DNA from: an uncultured Myxococcales bacterium
GTDB taxonomy: Bacteria; Myxococcota_A; UBA9042
Direction of reading: 5' to 3'
NCBI GenBank assembly: GCA_903840165.1
Contig: CAIMEY010000069.1
Coordinates: forward strand, 1 to 63,296
DNA length: 63,296 nt
A model generated the notes under the pieces. The model was not told where the DNA came from. It worked only from the letters and a program-made list of their open reading frames with translations, and made no database searches. The stretch's first letter is position 1, and each line of letters opens with the position of its first letter. A program made the translations under genes and the position numbers. This document shows, piece by piece, positions 7,942-17,546 of the stretch.

Positions 7942-9668
7942 CACCCGCAGCCGCCGATTTCCCGCCCCCACGTCCGCGCTCGTCCTGCCTGCGCCAGTGG
8001 CTGGAGGCGGCGCTGCTGGTCGGCGTGGTCCTGGCCCTGGGTCTGCCGGGCATCGATACCCGGGGCATCATCGCCGAAGAGGTGCAGCCATTCCTGCCGC
8101 GCCATCCGCATGTCCTGGATATGCAAGGCGATCAGCCGGTCCAGCTACCTCCCTATGAACAGTCTGCACCGCCCCGTCCGCGCTGGCTGGTGACGCCGAC
8201 CTGGCCCCAGTACGGCTGGGAGGGCGAGGACCGGTTTTGGCCTGTTGCCGTCAAGGGTTACCTCAGTGCCATACCGGCCTATCCGGGCATCCTGCTTGGG
8301 CCTTGGCTGGGCGAGGGCATGGGCGGATATCGGCGTGTTTCTCTAGTCTTAACCGCGCTACTCGTCCTGCTGGTTTGGCGCCTCGGCCGGCGCTGGCAGC
8401 TGGATCAACCTTTGCTGCCGGCCCTGCTGTGCGCGACGTCTTTTGGCGTGCTGATGGTCGGTCGGACGGGCTATGCCTTTGAAATCTGTGCGCGTTTGGG
8501 CATGGTCGCCACCCTGTGGCTGGGCAGCGGTCCGTCGCGGCCCAAGCTGACCGGTGCGATGGCGGGTCTGGCCGTTCTGTGCCGTGTGCCGGTGGGCATC
8601 GCCTTGGCCCCGGCCTTGGCGGGCGTGTGGCGCTGGTCGGGCGAAAAGCTTTGGAGTCGCAAGTGGTTGACGATTGCCGCCGGCTTGCTGGTCCTGCCCG
8701 TGCTGCTGACGCTGGCCCTGGTTGTCGTCGGGGCTGGGCAGGGCGAAACCGTGCCATTATCGGGCTTTCCGTGGCACACGCTGCCTCAACGCCTGATGAC
8801 CTCACCGCGGCAGGCGGTTCTGGTGGCGGCCTGGCTTGGTAACCCGGCGGCGGTCTTTGCGCCAATCGTGCGTCAATCTTTCGAACATGTAAGCCTTTTC
8901 TGGCCAGCTCTGTGGGGAATGCTGCCGATTTTTGCTGGTGCGGGGCTGTTGGCAGCGGGTCGGGCAGGGCTGGCATCTCGCTGTTTGCTTTTGGCTTTTC
9001 TCGCAACGGTCCTTGGCACCGCCTTGCTGTATGTCCGTCCCGGCGAGTTCACCCTGGCTCTGCCGCTCGAAGCCCTGTGGTGTCTCGCCATTGCTGAACA
9101 GTTACAAGCGATTCCGTGGCCACGCCTGGGCACTATGCTGACGGCCGGGGTCTTGCTCCTGCGCCTGCTGGGGCTAGGCGAGGGCTTGGCCCTGGACCGA
9201 CAGGCCGATAACCCTATGTGGTCGGGCAGTTGTCAGCGCGGCGCCGCCCAATGGCTGCAGAATCACGGCGTCCTCGGGCAGGATCTCGTAACCACGACGT
9301 ATAACCAAGTGGGCGTACTCGAGATGTGGAGCGGTGGTATCCTCACACCTAACCACGCGTGGAGACTGCTGAAAACCGACCCTGGACGCACGCCCGAGCA
9401 GACGTGGCCCCTTCTTCTGCAGGCGCTACACCCGCGCTGGGTTCTTTTGTCGCGTGGAGGAAACCTCTGGGAAACAGACGGCATTGACCCAGAGCGCATC
9501 GCAGCGAGTCTGGCTGCGACTTGCGGGGCCTTGGGCTGGCAGTACCAGGTGGCGGCGCAATTTCCGACCGAATCTGGCCGGGTTGGCTGGATCGTGGTGC
9601 AATTGACGCCGGCCGCGACAGCTAAGCTTTTGGCGCCGATTTCGCCACTGCCAGCTAACAATCGCTAG
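7938..9668 (+). CDS. Polytopic membrane protein, GT-C glycosyltransferase-like
   Basis: A 576-residue protein with a cytoplasmic N-terminus, one helix at about residues 20-40, an acidic periplasmic loop (GIIAEEVQPFLPRHPH) and eight or more further hydrophobic segments. A soluble C-terminal part of about 150 residues carries LVTTTYNQVGVLEMW and a tryptophan-rich section. An early acidic pair in the first outer loop followed by many helices is the GT-C (family 39, ArnT-like) layout, in which a lipid-linked sugar is transferred on the outer face. No sequence signature fixes the donor. ATG at 7938 overlaps the stop of the GH25 gene (ATGA), so translation is coupled. Confidence 0.55.
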   Translation: MTPAAADFPPPRPRSSCLRQWLEAALLVGVVLALGLPGIDTRGIIAEEVQPFLPRHPHVLDMQGDQPVQLPPYEQSAPPRPRWLVTPTWPQYGWEGEDRFWPVAVKGYLSAIPAYPGILLGPWLGEGMGGYRRVSLVLTALLVLLVWRLGRRWQLDQPLLPALLCATSFGVLMVGRTGYAFEICARLGMVATLWLGSGPSRPKLTGAMAGLAVLCRVPVGIALAPALAGVWRWSGEKLWSRKWLTIAAGLLVLPVLLTLALVVVGAGQGETVPLSGFPWHTLPQRLMTSPRQAVLVAAWLGNPAAVFAPIVRQSFEHVSLFWPALWGMLPIFAGAGLLAAGRAGLASRCLLLAFLATVLGTALLYVRPGEFTLALPLEALWCLAIAEQLQAIPWPRLGTMLTAGVLLLRLLGLGEGLALDRQADNPMWSGSCQRGAAQWLQNHGVLGQDLVTTTYNQVGVLEMWSGGILTPNHAWRLLKTDPGRTPEQTWPLLLQALHPRWVLLSRGGNLWETDGIDPERIAASLAATCGALGWQYQVAAQFPTESGRVGWIVVQLTPAATAKLLAPISPLPANNR

Positions 9669-9703
9669 CCGCCCGCAGTCGCTCGCGCCGTACCAATGGA
9701 AAC

Positions 9704-12700
9704 TTAGCTTGTTATCCCAAGATGTTGGGAAGCAAGAACGGCCGTTACTGGCCCAGCGCATCCTGGCAAAAGCACAGCGGCCAAGCGGTCCGGGCGGACA
9801 ATCCCGTGCTTGTTCATCCAAGCATTGGCAACCAAAGCGGGTTCGCCGGCTTCGTCTTGTGATGACTGTTGGCCCAGGACCCAAGCCGCTACATGGGTGG
9901 CCATTCGCAGGTCGGTGTCCTTCAAGGCTGCGTAAGCTTGGCGAATTGCTGCGATTCGCTTGGGGTGATCGGCCAGCAGGCAACTCGCCCCCGCACGTAA
10001 CGCTTGGGCGCGCGCCTGGGCGGCGGCAAGCGTACATCGCGACATGTTAGATGCAATATCAATGACTTGACTCTGCAGCCGTTTGCGATCCGCGGGCGGT
10101 GCTTGCTGAGCCAGGGACAGCAGGACCCGTGCACGCAAGTCGTTAAATTCATTGTTCATGGCTTCGATATGCTGGAACCCGGAGCGCTTCAGGTCGTCGC
10201 TGTGGCGCTCGAGCAGCTGTCGGGCTTGGTCGGGACGCCCCTGATACAACTCCGCGTTTGCCATGGCAAAAACGTAATAACTCACCACCGGGTCGGGATT
10301 GCGCGCCCACCACCAAGCCATCTGGGCTTCGGCCTGAAGGCGCCAGCGCGTCACGTCATCGGCGGCCAGCCACGCAAAGACGCATTGGCCCATGCGCATG
10401 CCGGTGGCTGGCAGCAGCAGGCCGTTCTCTTCGGCCGTGACGGTTTCTTGGCGCACAACGCGTTGTAATTCAGTAATTTCACCTAGGTGGGCGAGGGATG
10501 CCGCGGTGAACGCAATGGTCGTACCCCGCTCAAACTGACTGCGTTCGCATTGCCGTTCAAAGACTTCAATGGCCTGCCACCCCAACTCGACCGTGCGCGC
10601 GTATTGCATGGTGAAGAAGGCCGACGCGGTTTGGCCCAGCAGCATCCAACCCCGAGCCATCGCTGGTGCCTGATCGCCCTGTAGAGCAAGGGCTTTGTTC
10701 AAGCATTGTGCGCTCTTCTGCTCGCGACTCCGACCACCGAGGATGGCGTGGTAGGTGGCCTCAAATGCCAGCCCGCGGCCGATGGCAGCGCGATCGCCCA
10801 GGGTGTAGGCCCGCCTGAGGAACCAGGCGCTGTAGGTTGCGGCCTGGACAAAGTCATGAAATGTCAAAGAAACTGCGGCCGCCCATGCCGTTTCCAGCGA
10901 CGCCGTCTCCAGTGGCTGTTGGGGCCTCCCCGGTCCTTGATGCTTGCGCTGAAGCGCTAGGCGTGAGCGCTGCCACAATAAGTTTACTAACGAGGCCTTC
11001 CGCGAGTTCGGCGGCGTCAGGCCCAAGGGCAGCAGTAGCGTACGCAGCAGGCGGTCGCCGACGTCCTTGGCGCCCGTGGTTACTGCGTTCTGCATCGCAA
11101 AGCATTGATACTGTAGGATAATTTCCGGTGCGGCTCCCGAGACCTCGGCGTCATGTGCTGCTGCCAGAAGGACGTCTACCGCTTGGCCTCGGCGACCCGC
11201 AGCGTCCAAGGCCTTGGCCCGCGCCGCGCCGTAACGGTGACGTTGCCCGGGATCCGCCTGCAGTGCGGTGGCTGTCCGCCAGTGTTCAGCTGCGCAGAGG
11301 AAGGCCCGGCACTGCATGGCTAGTTCGGCAGCCTGGGTGACAACGGGCAGCGACGCAGGATCGGGCCCCGCTTGCCACAGTTGCCACGCCGCCGCGCCGA
11401 CGTTTTCGGGTATCACTGCCTGCAAAATACCAGCAATAAAGATGTGTTGCTTCTTGCGCTCAGCGTCACCAAGGCCTGCAAGCAGCCACTGTCGCAGCAC
11501 GCTGCAGCTGGGCACGTAACCAACCGCGCCGCCTACGTCGACTTCACGGATCCAGTTCGCCGCCCTCAAGGCCACGAGGCACTCAGGGGCCTGGGTTGGA
11601 TGGCGTGACAGTAGAAACAACCCCGCTTCTGGTAAAGGTAATCCTGCCACGGCTAAGCGCTGGGCTACGAGCAGAGCGTCTGCCCCCAGTGCCGTGGCGC
11701 GGCGTTCAAGCCACTGTTGCGCATCAGTAATCGACTCCTTGGGGCCGAGTCTGCCTTGCTGCCACAGGGACGCGCCTTGCTGCAACAACCAGGGCGACCC
11801 TTGAGCAAGGCCAATCATCGAAAAGAATTCCAGCGGTTCATTGCCCGGAGCCACCCGCGTCCAGGCGTGCAGCAGCCGAAGTTGCGCCGTTTGGGCCAGC
11901 GGCTCCAAGTACAGTTCATCGCGTCGCACCGGGGCGTGGCGCCGTCGCAAACGACCGAAGCAGCGCTCCGTGGCGTCCTGGCCCGCGGTCTGCACCATCA
12001 GCAAAAGCCAGCGTCCTGACACGCGTTCTTGTAGGAGGTCCACCAGCAACTGCGCCGAATCGCCGTCCGCGTGCTGCCAGTCTTCGAGCCACAGCACCAG
12101 CGGCCGCTGAACCGCCATTGCGTCAAGCAGTTGGGCCATCGCCGCAACCGTGCGTCGCTGCAACTCGCGGACCGGCGTAAACGGCTCCGGCTCCATCGCG
12201 CGCGGCATGTCGGGCAAATCAAGGATAGCTGGGCAGAGTTGCCCGAGGGCCCCCAGCAATTCTGCGGACATTGAGCGCAGCGCCGTCAAACCCGGCCCCA
12301 CGTGCAACCGGCGAATCACGTCCTGCAGCAGGGTACGCCACGGCGCAAAGGGCTGTCCCGCCGCTGCTGGGCAAATCGTTACAATATCATAAACTTGTCC
12401 GTGGGTCCTCCACTTGGCCAGCGCGCGCTGGACAAAGCTCGTGGCCCCATGCCCCGGCGCAGCACTGACCGCAAGCAGGACCGGCTCCCCCGGCCGCAGG
12501 TGGCCCAAGATGTTGTCAAGACGGCGGAATTGTTCCGTTCTCCCCACCCAAGTCGCAGGCGCAGTCTCGGCAAGGGGCAGGGCCGCTTCCCAGTCGTGGG
12601 GCGTTTCTCCGGCCTTGGCCCGCAGCCATGCTGTCACCTGCTCCAACCCGGCACGGCGGCTTGGTTCTGGATCCAGCAGTGCCATCACAAGGTTGGCTAG

Positions 12701-13534
12701 GTCCGGCGGCACCGCGGGCGCAAGCTGTTCTACCGATTGCGCGGACCTCAGGCCCAAGGGGCCAACGGCCGGCGGTTGTCCGGTCAGAATGAGGTACAGC
12801 AAGGCACCGGCCGACCACCAATCCGCCGCAATTCCAGGTGTTTGTCGCTGGCGTTGTTCCGGCGCGCGAAACGGGTCGGTCGGCCCGAGGTGCCCACTGG
12901 TATCGAGCAAAGGCCGCAGTCCATAGTCGACCAACACCAGACGCCCGTCCTGACAGTGCAACACGTTATTCGGCTTGAGGTTTCCGTGCAGCGTCCGTGC
13001 CGCGTGCAGGACTTGCAGGCCATCGGCCAGTTGCCTCAGGCCGCGGCGAAGTCGGCTCAAGTCCATGTCGCCTTGGGCGATTGGACGCAGAGGCGTCACC
13101 AGGTCCCAATCGTCGTAGCTCGGCGAAGGCGGCCGCGGTTTGCGTCGCGCTTTGGCGAATTCGCCGGTCACGGGCGATGTGCGGCCGGCCGGGGCCGTGC
13201 TGCTACTGAGCTGCGTGCGCTCGTTGGCCAGCGGTGTTTGGTCGTGGCGGCACCAATCTGTCAGCAATTCTGCGGGTTGATAGAAGGGACGGGTAAACCA
13301 AATGCGTGCCCCTTGCACCACGATCCGTTCAAAGCCGGCGAGGTTCCGGTGGCGAATGCCCTGCAGCCGTTGCAGTTCCACAGCCACAGCCAGGGCCGTC
13401 GGCGCGTCCGGCAGCACCAGGGTCTTGGCAGCCAAGTCCGCGCTCGCCCGCGGGTCATAGACGTGCACCGTCGGCCCGAGGTCTTTGCCCCCCAGCGGCT
13501 CAAGCACACGCAACTGACCGAACTGATTGCTCAT
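9704..13534 (-). CDS. Kinase-like / ATPase-like / TPR giant regulator with degenerate active sites
   Basis: A 1276-residue cytoplasmic protein. The N-terminal 310 residues form a Ser/Thr-kinase-like domain with Lys37 in AAKTL, a catalytic loop of HGNLKPNNVL (H183, G184, N185) and DYG in place of DFG, then APEQ and ADWWSAG. The catalytic aspartate is replaced by asparagine. An AAA-type domain begins near residue 330 (WVGRTEQFRRL); its Walker A is APGHGATS at about 359-366, with alanine instead of lysine, while a Walker B (LVLWLEDWQHADGD) is intact. The rest is alpha-helical, TPR-like. This domain order is that of PknK-type kinases; here both nucleotide sites look impaired, so it may act as a scaffold or sensor. 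Confidence 0.8.
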   Translation of the reverse strand: MSNQFGQLRVLEPLGGKDLGPTVHVYDPRASADLAAKTLVLPDAPTALAVAVELQRLQGIRHRNLAGFERIVVQGARIWFTRPFYQPAELLTDWCRHDQTPLANERTQLSSSTAPAGRTSPVTGEFAKARRKPRPPSPSYDDWDLVTPLRPIAQGDMDLSRLRRGLRQLADGLQVLHAARTLHGNLKPNNVLHCQDGRLVLVDYGLRPLLDTSGHLGPTDPFRAPEQRQRQTPGIAADWWSAGALLYLILTGQPPAVGPLGLRSAQSVEQLAPAVPPDLANLVMALLDPEPSRRAGLEQVTAWLRAKAGETPHDWEAALPLAETAPATWVGRTEQFRRLDNILGHLRPGEPVLLAVSAAPGHGATSFVQRALAKWRTHGQVYDIVTICPAAAGQPFAPWRTLLQDVIRRLHVGPGLTALRSMSAELLGALGQLCPAILDLPDMPRAMEPEPFTPVRELQRRTVAAMAQLLDAMAVQRPLVLWLEDWQHADGDSAQLLVDLLQERVSGRWLLLMVQTAGQDATERCFGRLRRRHAPVRRDELYLEPLAQTAQLRLLHAWTRVAPGNEPLEFFSMIGLAQGSPWLLQQGASLWQQGRLGPKESITDAQQWLERRATALGADALLVAQRLAVAGLPLPEAGLFLLSRHPTQAPECLVALRAANWIREVDVGGAVGYVPSCSVLRQWLLAGLGDAERKKQHIFIAGILQAVIPENVGAAAWQLWQAGPDPASLPVVTQAAELAMQCRAFLCAAEHWRTATALQADPGQRHRYGAARAKALDAAGRRGQAVDVLLAAAHDAEVSGAAPEIILQYQCFAMQNAVTTGAKDVGDRLLRTLLLPLGLTPPNSRKASLVNLLWQRSRLALQRKHQGPGRPQQPLETASLETAWAAAVSLTFHDFVQAATYSAWFLRRAYTLGDRAAIGRGLAFEATYHAILGGRSREQKSAQCLNKALALQGDQAPAMARGWMLLGQTASAFFTMQYARTVELGWQAIEVFERQCERSQFERGTTIAFTAASLAHLGEITELQRVVRQETVTAEENGLLLPATGMRMGQCVFAWLAADDVTRWRLQAEAQMAWWWARNPDPVVSYYVFAMANAELYQGRPDQARQLLERHSDDLKRSGFQHIEAMNNEFNDLRARVLLSLAQQAPPADRKRLQSQVIDIASNMSRCTLAAAQARAQALRAGASCLLADHPKRIAAIRQAYAALKDTDLRMATHVAAWVLGQQSSQDEAGEPALVANAWMNKHGIVRPDRLAAVLLPGCAGPVTAVLASQHLGITS

Positions 13535-13831
13535 TACGCCGTCATACCCTCAGTGGGCCTGAAAACCATCGCCAGGCCTCGTCGTGCCTCATCCACGCGT
13601 ATACAAGTGCCTGAAATTCCTAGATTTTCCTTGCCGCAATGACGCTGGACATGCCCATGGTAGGCCCAATCCGTGCACACGGCAAGCCACGTCTTCGCGC
13701 ATGGGCCGTCGCCCAATTCCGCGCCGCCCCAGGCCGCGAAGTAGTCAGCCCCGCAGCGATTGCATCAGCCGGCAACTCGGGCATGATGGGCGCACGCAGC
13801 GCCGCAGCGGCGGGCAATAGGGAGGCAGGGA
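13535..13831. promoter_or_regulatory. Divergent promoter region
   Basis: About 300 bases between the divergent kinase-like gene and the aldehyde dehydrogenase gene. It must hold promoters for both. I see no clear operator. A good ribosome site (GGGAGGCAGGG) lies just before 13832. Confidence 0.4.
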
Positions 13832-15412
13832 ATGGCTACCGAGGTGCAGTCGGCTGAAAACTCGTTTGGTGTCCAAAGGGTAAACTCTTTGGAATCGTTA
13901 AGTATTCACTCTCCCTACAACGACGTTCTCCTAGGCAAAGTGCCCGTCCACGAGGCCGCCGACGTGCAGGCCGCCGTACAGCGGGCGCGGGCGGCCCAGA
14001 CGGCTTGGGGGGCCCTGCCGGTACGAGCTCGTTGTCGCGCCCTACGCCAAGTCCGTATTATGCTTGTGGAACACGCCGATGAACTGGCCCACGCCATCAG
14101 CGTTGAAAACGGCAAGCCACTGCAGGAAGCGCTCACCCACGACATCTTGCCTCTGTGCGATTTGCTTGCGTATTTTGAGACGCGCGCCCCGGGTATCCTC
14201 GCGCCGCAGCGGTTGCACCTGCATTTCATGGCCCACCGCCAGAGCTACCTGCACTGTGTGCCGCGCGGCGTGGTCGGCGTCATTGGACCGTGGAATTTTC
14301 CCCTGTCAATTCCAATTGGTGACAGTTTGATGGCTCTGTTCGCGGGCAATGCAGTCGTCGTCAAGCCCTCCGAGATTACGCCCCTGATTACCTTGCGTTT
14401 CAAAGCCTTGTGGGATGCTCTGGTCGCCAAAGATGCCAACTTGGCCCCAGACCTCTTGCAGGTCGTGACCGGTGGCGGCGCAACGGGGGCAGCGCTGTGC
14501 ACCTCCGGCGTCGATTTGGTCATGTTTACAGGCAGTGTTCCTACAGGACGTAAAGTAGCAGTTGCTTGTGCTAACCAATTAATCCCGGCAGTCCTAGAGT
14601 TAGGCGGCATCAACCCGGCCATCGTCACGGCCGACGCTGACCTGGACCATACTGCGGACGCCCTGGTCTGGGGCGGCTTTGCCAATTCTGGTCAGGTTTG
14701 CGCATCTATTTCAAGAGTTTACGTTGATCGCAGCATCGCCGCGCCCCTGGTCGACCGGGTTGTAGCGCGGGTTCAGGCGCTCCGGCAAGGGGATCCAGAG
14801 TCCCTGGACACGGACCTGGGTGTGGCAACTTTCACCCCACAACTAGCGATTGGTACGTCGATTTTGCGCGATACCGTTGCCCGTGGCGGACGCGTGCGCA
14901 CTGGGGGTGAGCCCGTGGGCCGACAATTTCCGCCAACCGTGATCGATCAGGTGAAACATGGCTGGTCAATTACCCAAGATGAAAGCTTTTCTCCGCTTCT
15001 TGCCTTTGTCGAGGTCGATTCGCCCGAGCAAGCCATCGCCTACGCCAACGACAGCGATAAAGGCTTGATGGCCTACGTCTTTTGTGCCGATCGCCAGAAG
15101 GCCGACGCCATCGCCCGGCAGTTGCAGGCCGGCACGACGATGGTCAACGTCGCCCTCGACACCCACGCGGTGCCAGGGACGCCGTGGCAAGGCCTGAAAC
15201 AATCAGGACTTGGCCAAGTTCACAGCGCCCAGGGCCTGCGCGACCTCTGCCAAGTGCGCCACGTCCACGGTCGCAACCGTTTGCCGTGGTTTGCCAAAGA
15301 ACTGTGGTGGTACCCGTATTCACCCAAGATTTACAATGGGTTCCTTCGGTTGATGCGGGTCATGTGGGGCGGCGGCCTACTCGACCGCGGGCTCAGGCTG
15401 ATGCGTAAGTAG
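13832..15412 (+). CDS. Aldehyde dehydrogenase, long-chain type
   Basis: A 526-residue NAD(P)-dependent aldehyde dehydrogenase. Visible signatures are VIGPWNFPLS, VVVKPSEITP, FTGSVPTGRKV, the general-base glutamate in VLELGGINPAIV and the catalytic cysteine in NSGQVCASISRVYV. The motif ELGGINP instead of the commoner ELGGKDP or ELGGKSP is a small deviation. After the usual end there is an aromatic and basic extension (LPWFAKELWWYPYSPKIYN, then RLMRVMW) that resembles membrane-associated fatty aldehyde dehydrogenases. The dispersed palindrome at 13864-13878 is translated near the N-terminus as SFGVQRVNSLES. The start is supported by a strong ribosome site. Confidence 0.9.
   Translation: MATEVQSAENSFGVQRVNSLESLSIHSPYNDVLLGKVPVHEAADVQAAVQRARAAQTAWGALPVRARCRALRQVRIMLVEHADELAHAISVENGKPLQEALTHDILPLCDLLAYFETRAPGILAPQRLHLHFMAHRQSYLHCVPRGVVGVIGPWNFPLSIPIGDSLMALFAGNAVVVKPSEITPLITLRFKALWDALVAKDANLAPDLLQVVTGGGATGAALCTSGVDLVMFTGSVPTGRKVAVACANQLIPAVLELGGINPAIVTADADLDHTADALVWGGFANSGQVCASISRVYVDRSIAAPLVDRVVARVQALRQGDPESLDTDLGVATFTPQLAIGTSILRDTVARGGRVRTGGEPVGRQFPPTVIDQVKHGWSITQDESFSPLLAFVEVDSPEQAIAYANDSDKGLMAYVFCADRQKADAIARQLQAGTTMVNVALDTHAVPGTPWQGLKQSGLGQVHSAQGLRDLCQVRHVHGRNRLPWFAKELWWYPYSPKIYNGFLRLMRVMWGGGLLDRGLRLMRK
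13864..13878 (-). repeat. Dispersed palindrome, copy 3
   Basis: GTTTGGTGTCCAAAG, followed by GGTAAACTC as in several other copies. It is read in frame in the aldehyde dehydrogenase N-terminus. Confidence 0.8.
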
Positions 15413-15466
15413 CTGTTATTGCACTAGGTGTTTGCCCGTTTACCGCCGAGACGAGGGGAGGTCGCC

Positions 15467-17431
15467 ATGGGGTCCAAGCGCTCGCGAAAAATTGAGCCTG
15501 AAAACGCGGATTCAGCCGTGATATCAGAGGGTTTACGCGGTGGTATACACGCGAGATCCGCCGAGAATTCCCCTGTAATTTCAACGCCCCAAGCATCCCC
15601 AGCCCCAGCTCCAACAATTCCGCCACCCCCGGCCGATGAATCTGCTGTCGTTTTGCAGGATTGGACCCCGCTCAGTCAATGTCTAGACTGGCAGGTCGGT
15701 CGCTTCGGTTTCCACCAGCGCGGGTCCAAGGCCTTCACCTCGCATGAAGTGCCTAATTTGATTAACCAAGGTGGTCTTTCGGCCTACCGCGCGGCCGACG
15801 TGCTGTTCGCCCATTGCTGCGAGCTCGATGCCGCCGGGTTGCTCGAACCCCAGATTGAAGTCCTTGAAATGGCGATTGGTTTGGGCCTGCACGCCGTGCA
15901 GATGCTGGACCGCTTTGTCGCCCTCTGCCAGGCCGAGCAGCGCAACTACGCTCAGCGTCTGGTGTTTTACGCGACCGACGCGACGCCCCAGCTGCTGCAG
16001 GACGCGGCTCAGCGCGGCATCTTTGCCCGTCACCGCGATCGAGTGGTGCTCGGGCACGTCAATGCTTTGGATCCTGCGCAGTTGACCCGCTTGGATACCG
16101 GCGAGACCATCGACCTGACGGGCAGGCTGCGCGCGGTCCTGCACACGTACCTGCTCTGCGTCTTGCCGGCGAATTTGTTCAAGCGTCTCAGGGCTTATCA
16201 GGACGATCAGCCCGCAGGCGAGCATTGGCAGCGCATCCGCGATGCGGCGGGGCAGGCTTGCTGGCAGCAGTGGGGCGTGGTCGTAGCGCGGACTTTGCTG
16301 CGTCATGTTGAGGAGTTGCACCGCTTCACGCCGCTGAGCTTGGCCCAGTTGCAGGCCTTGGCCGCGAGTCAAGACGCAGCGCAGATTCAGCCACTGGTAC
16401 CCCTCTATCCCTTGATGGATCTTGGGCTTTCTCTGGCCGGCTTCGATCCAGCGACCCTCACGGAGGGGCCCGAACTGTCGCGCCTAGCTGAGCGCATGAC
16501 GGCCGACCTCTTGGCCCAAGCGCAAGCCGAGGCTCCTCAAGGCGATTTTGTGGCCCCGGCCGCTCAGGAAGTTTGGGTGCTGCATTCGGCCGGAGCGTAC
16601 AATTCCCTTGAAAAGACGCTCGAATTGCTCAGACCCAATGGCTTTATCCTCTACCGCGACTATGGTCCGGCGACGGCGGCGCGGGCCAACGGTTCGCACC
16701 TTTACCAGCATTACGGCGCGACGACCGCTTTTGGCGTGCATCACTACGGCATTGACTCGTGGTTACAAGACGTTTTGCCACAGCCCGCGATTGTGTCGGT
16801 CCCGGATGGCGAAGGCGAAGCTTCGATCAAGACGCGCCTAGTGGCGCGGCAGCCCCTGCCCAAGACGCGCGCGGCTTTCCAAAAGGGCTTTGATCCTCAG
16901 GCATTTTCAACGCTTGAACAGTCCGTCGAGGCGGCGCGCCACGCGGTCGATGCCAACGCTTGCGTGCAGGCGTACCGTCACGCTTTGCAAATGGAGCCCG
17001 ACAACTGGCTGCTGCTGAGCGAGGCCGGAGAAGTAGTCTTACGCCGCGTTCGCAATGGGGAATTGGCGGCCGTACTCTTGCAGGAGTCCCTGCGGATTAA
17101 TCCGTGGTACAACGCCGGCGCATGGAATGCTTTGGGCGATTTAGCTTGGACTGTCGGGGACTTTGCTCAGGCCGAGTCCTGCTACCTCAAAGCCGTGGCG
17201 GCCAACCCTGAGTGGCACAAGGGCTATCTCAATTTGGCGGAATGTGCTGAGCGCAATAAAGATTTTGCCCGGGCGGTCGAATTGGCGGGGCAGGCTTTGG
17301 CCCGCGATGTCGATGCCGTCGACGGCGCGACGATTCGACAAATCCTTGATCGGACAGAGAAATCCCTCCATACGCAGAGGCAGCTGGCGGGCAATTGGCG
17401 TCGGCAGAGGCAGGCGGGGGCGTCGCGTTAG
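15467..17431 (+). CDS. SAM-dependent methyltransferase-like protein with TPR repeats
   Basis: A 654-residue protein. After a disordered Pro/Ala-rich start, residues about 60-370 look like a class I methyltransferase-type fold: EVLEMAIGLGLHAVQMLDRF as nucleotide-binding strand and glycines, FYATDATPQLLQ as the second strand, and VLGHVNALDP. Residues 380-460 add ILYRDYGPATAARANG and HHYGIDSW. The C-terminal 170 residues form TPR-like helical pairs (NAGAWNALGDLAWTVGDFAQAE, shortened here: WNALGDLAW, then EWHKGYLNLAECAE). No target is evident. The ATG at 15467 follows GAGGGGAGG, a strong ribosome site. A weak palindrome copy (15531-15553) is translated near the N-terminus. Confidence 0.6.
   Translation: MGSKRSRKIEPENADSAVISEGLRGGIHARSAENSPVISTPQASPAPAPTIPPPPADESAVVLQDWTPLSQCLDWQVGRFGFHQRGSKAFTSHEVPNLINQGGLSAYRAADVLFAHCCELDAAGLLEPQIEVLEMAIGLGLHAVQMLDRFVALCQAEQRNYAQRLVFYATDATPQLLQDAAQRGIFARHRDRVVLGHVNALDPAQLTRLDTGETIDLTGRLRAVLHTYLLCVLPANLFKRLRAYQDDQPAGEHWQRIRDAAGQACWQQWGVVVARTLLRHVEELHRFTPLSLAQLQALAASQDAAQIQPLVPLYPLMDLGLSLAGFDPATLTEGPELSRLAERMTADLLAQAQAEAPQGDFVAPAAQEVWVLHSAGAYNSLEKTLELLRPNGFILYRDYGPATAARANGSHLYQHYGATTAFGVHHYGIDSWLQDVLPQPAIVSVPDGEGEASIKTRLVARQPLPKTRAAFQKGFDPQAFSTLEQSVEAARHAVDANACVQAYRHALQMEPDNWLLLSEAGEVVLRRVRNGELAAVLLQESLRINPWYNAGAWNALGDLAWTVGDFAQAESCYLKAVAANPEWHKGYLNLAECAERNKDFARAVELAGQALARDVDAVDGATIRQILDRTEKSLHTQRQLAGNWRRQRQAGASR
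15531..15553 (+). repeat. Dispersed palindrome, degenerate copy
   Basis: GTTTACGCGGTGGTATACAC then GCG aligns with the family (GTTTACCC, then TTTGGTATACAAAGC). It lies in the N-terminal coding of the methyltransferase-like gene. Confidence 0.4.
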
Positions 17432-17546
17432 GGTCAAGGCCGGGGCGGCCCTCAGTGCTGCGCTGCGTCGGCCCTTGAGCTAGACGCCGGAGGTCGGTAT
17501 GTTGCACGCCTGCGCGCGGTGGTTCGCTGCGCCTTGGAGTACTGCA

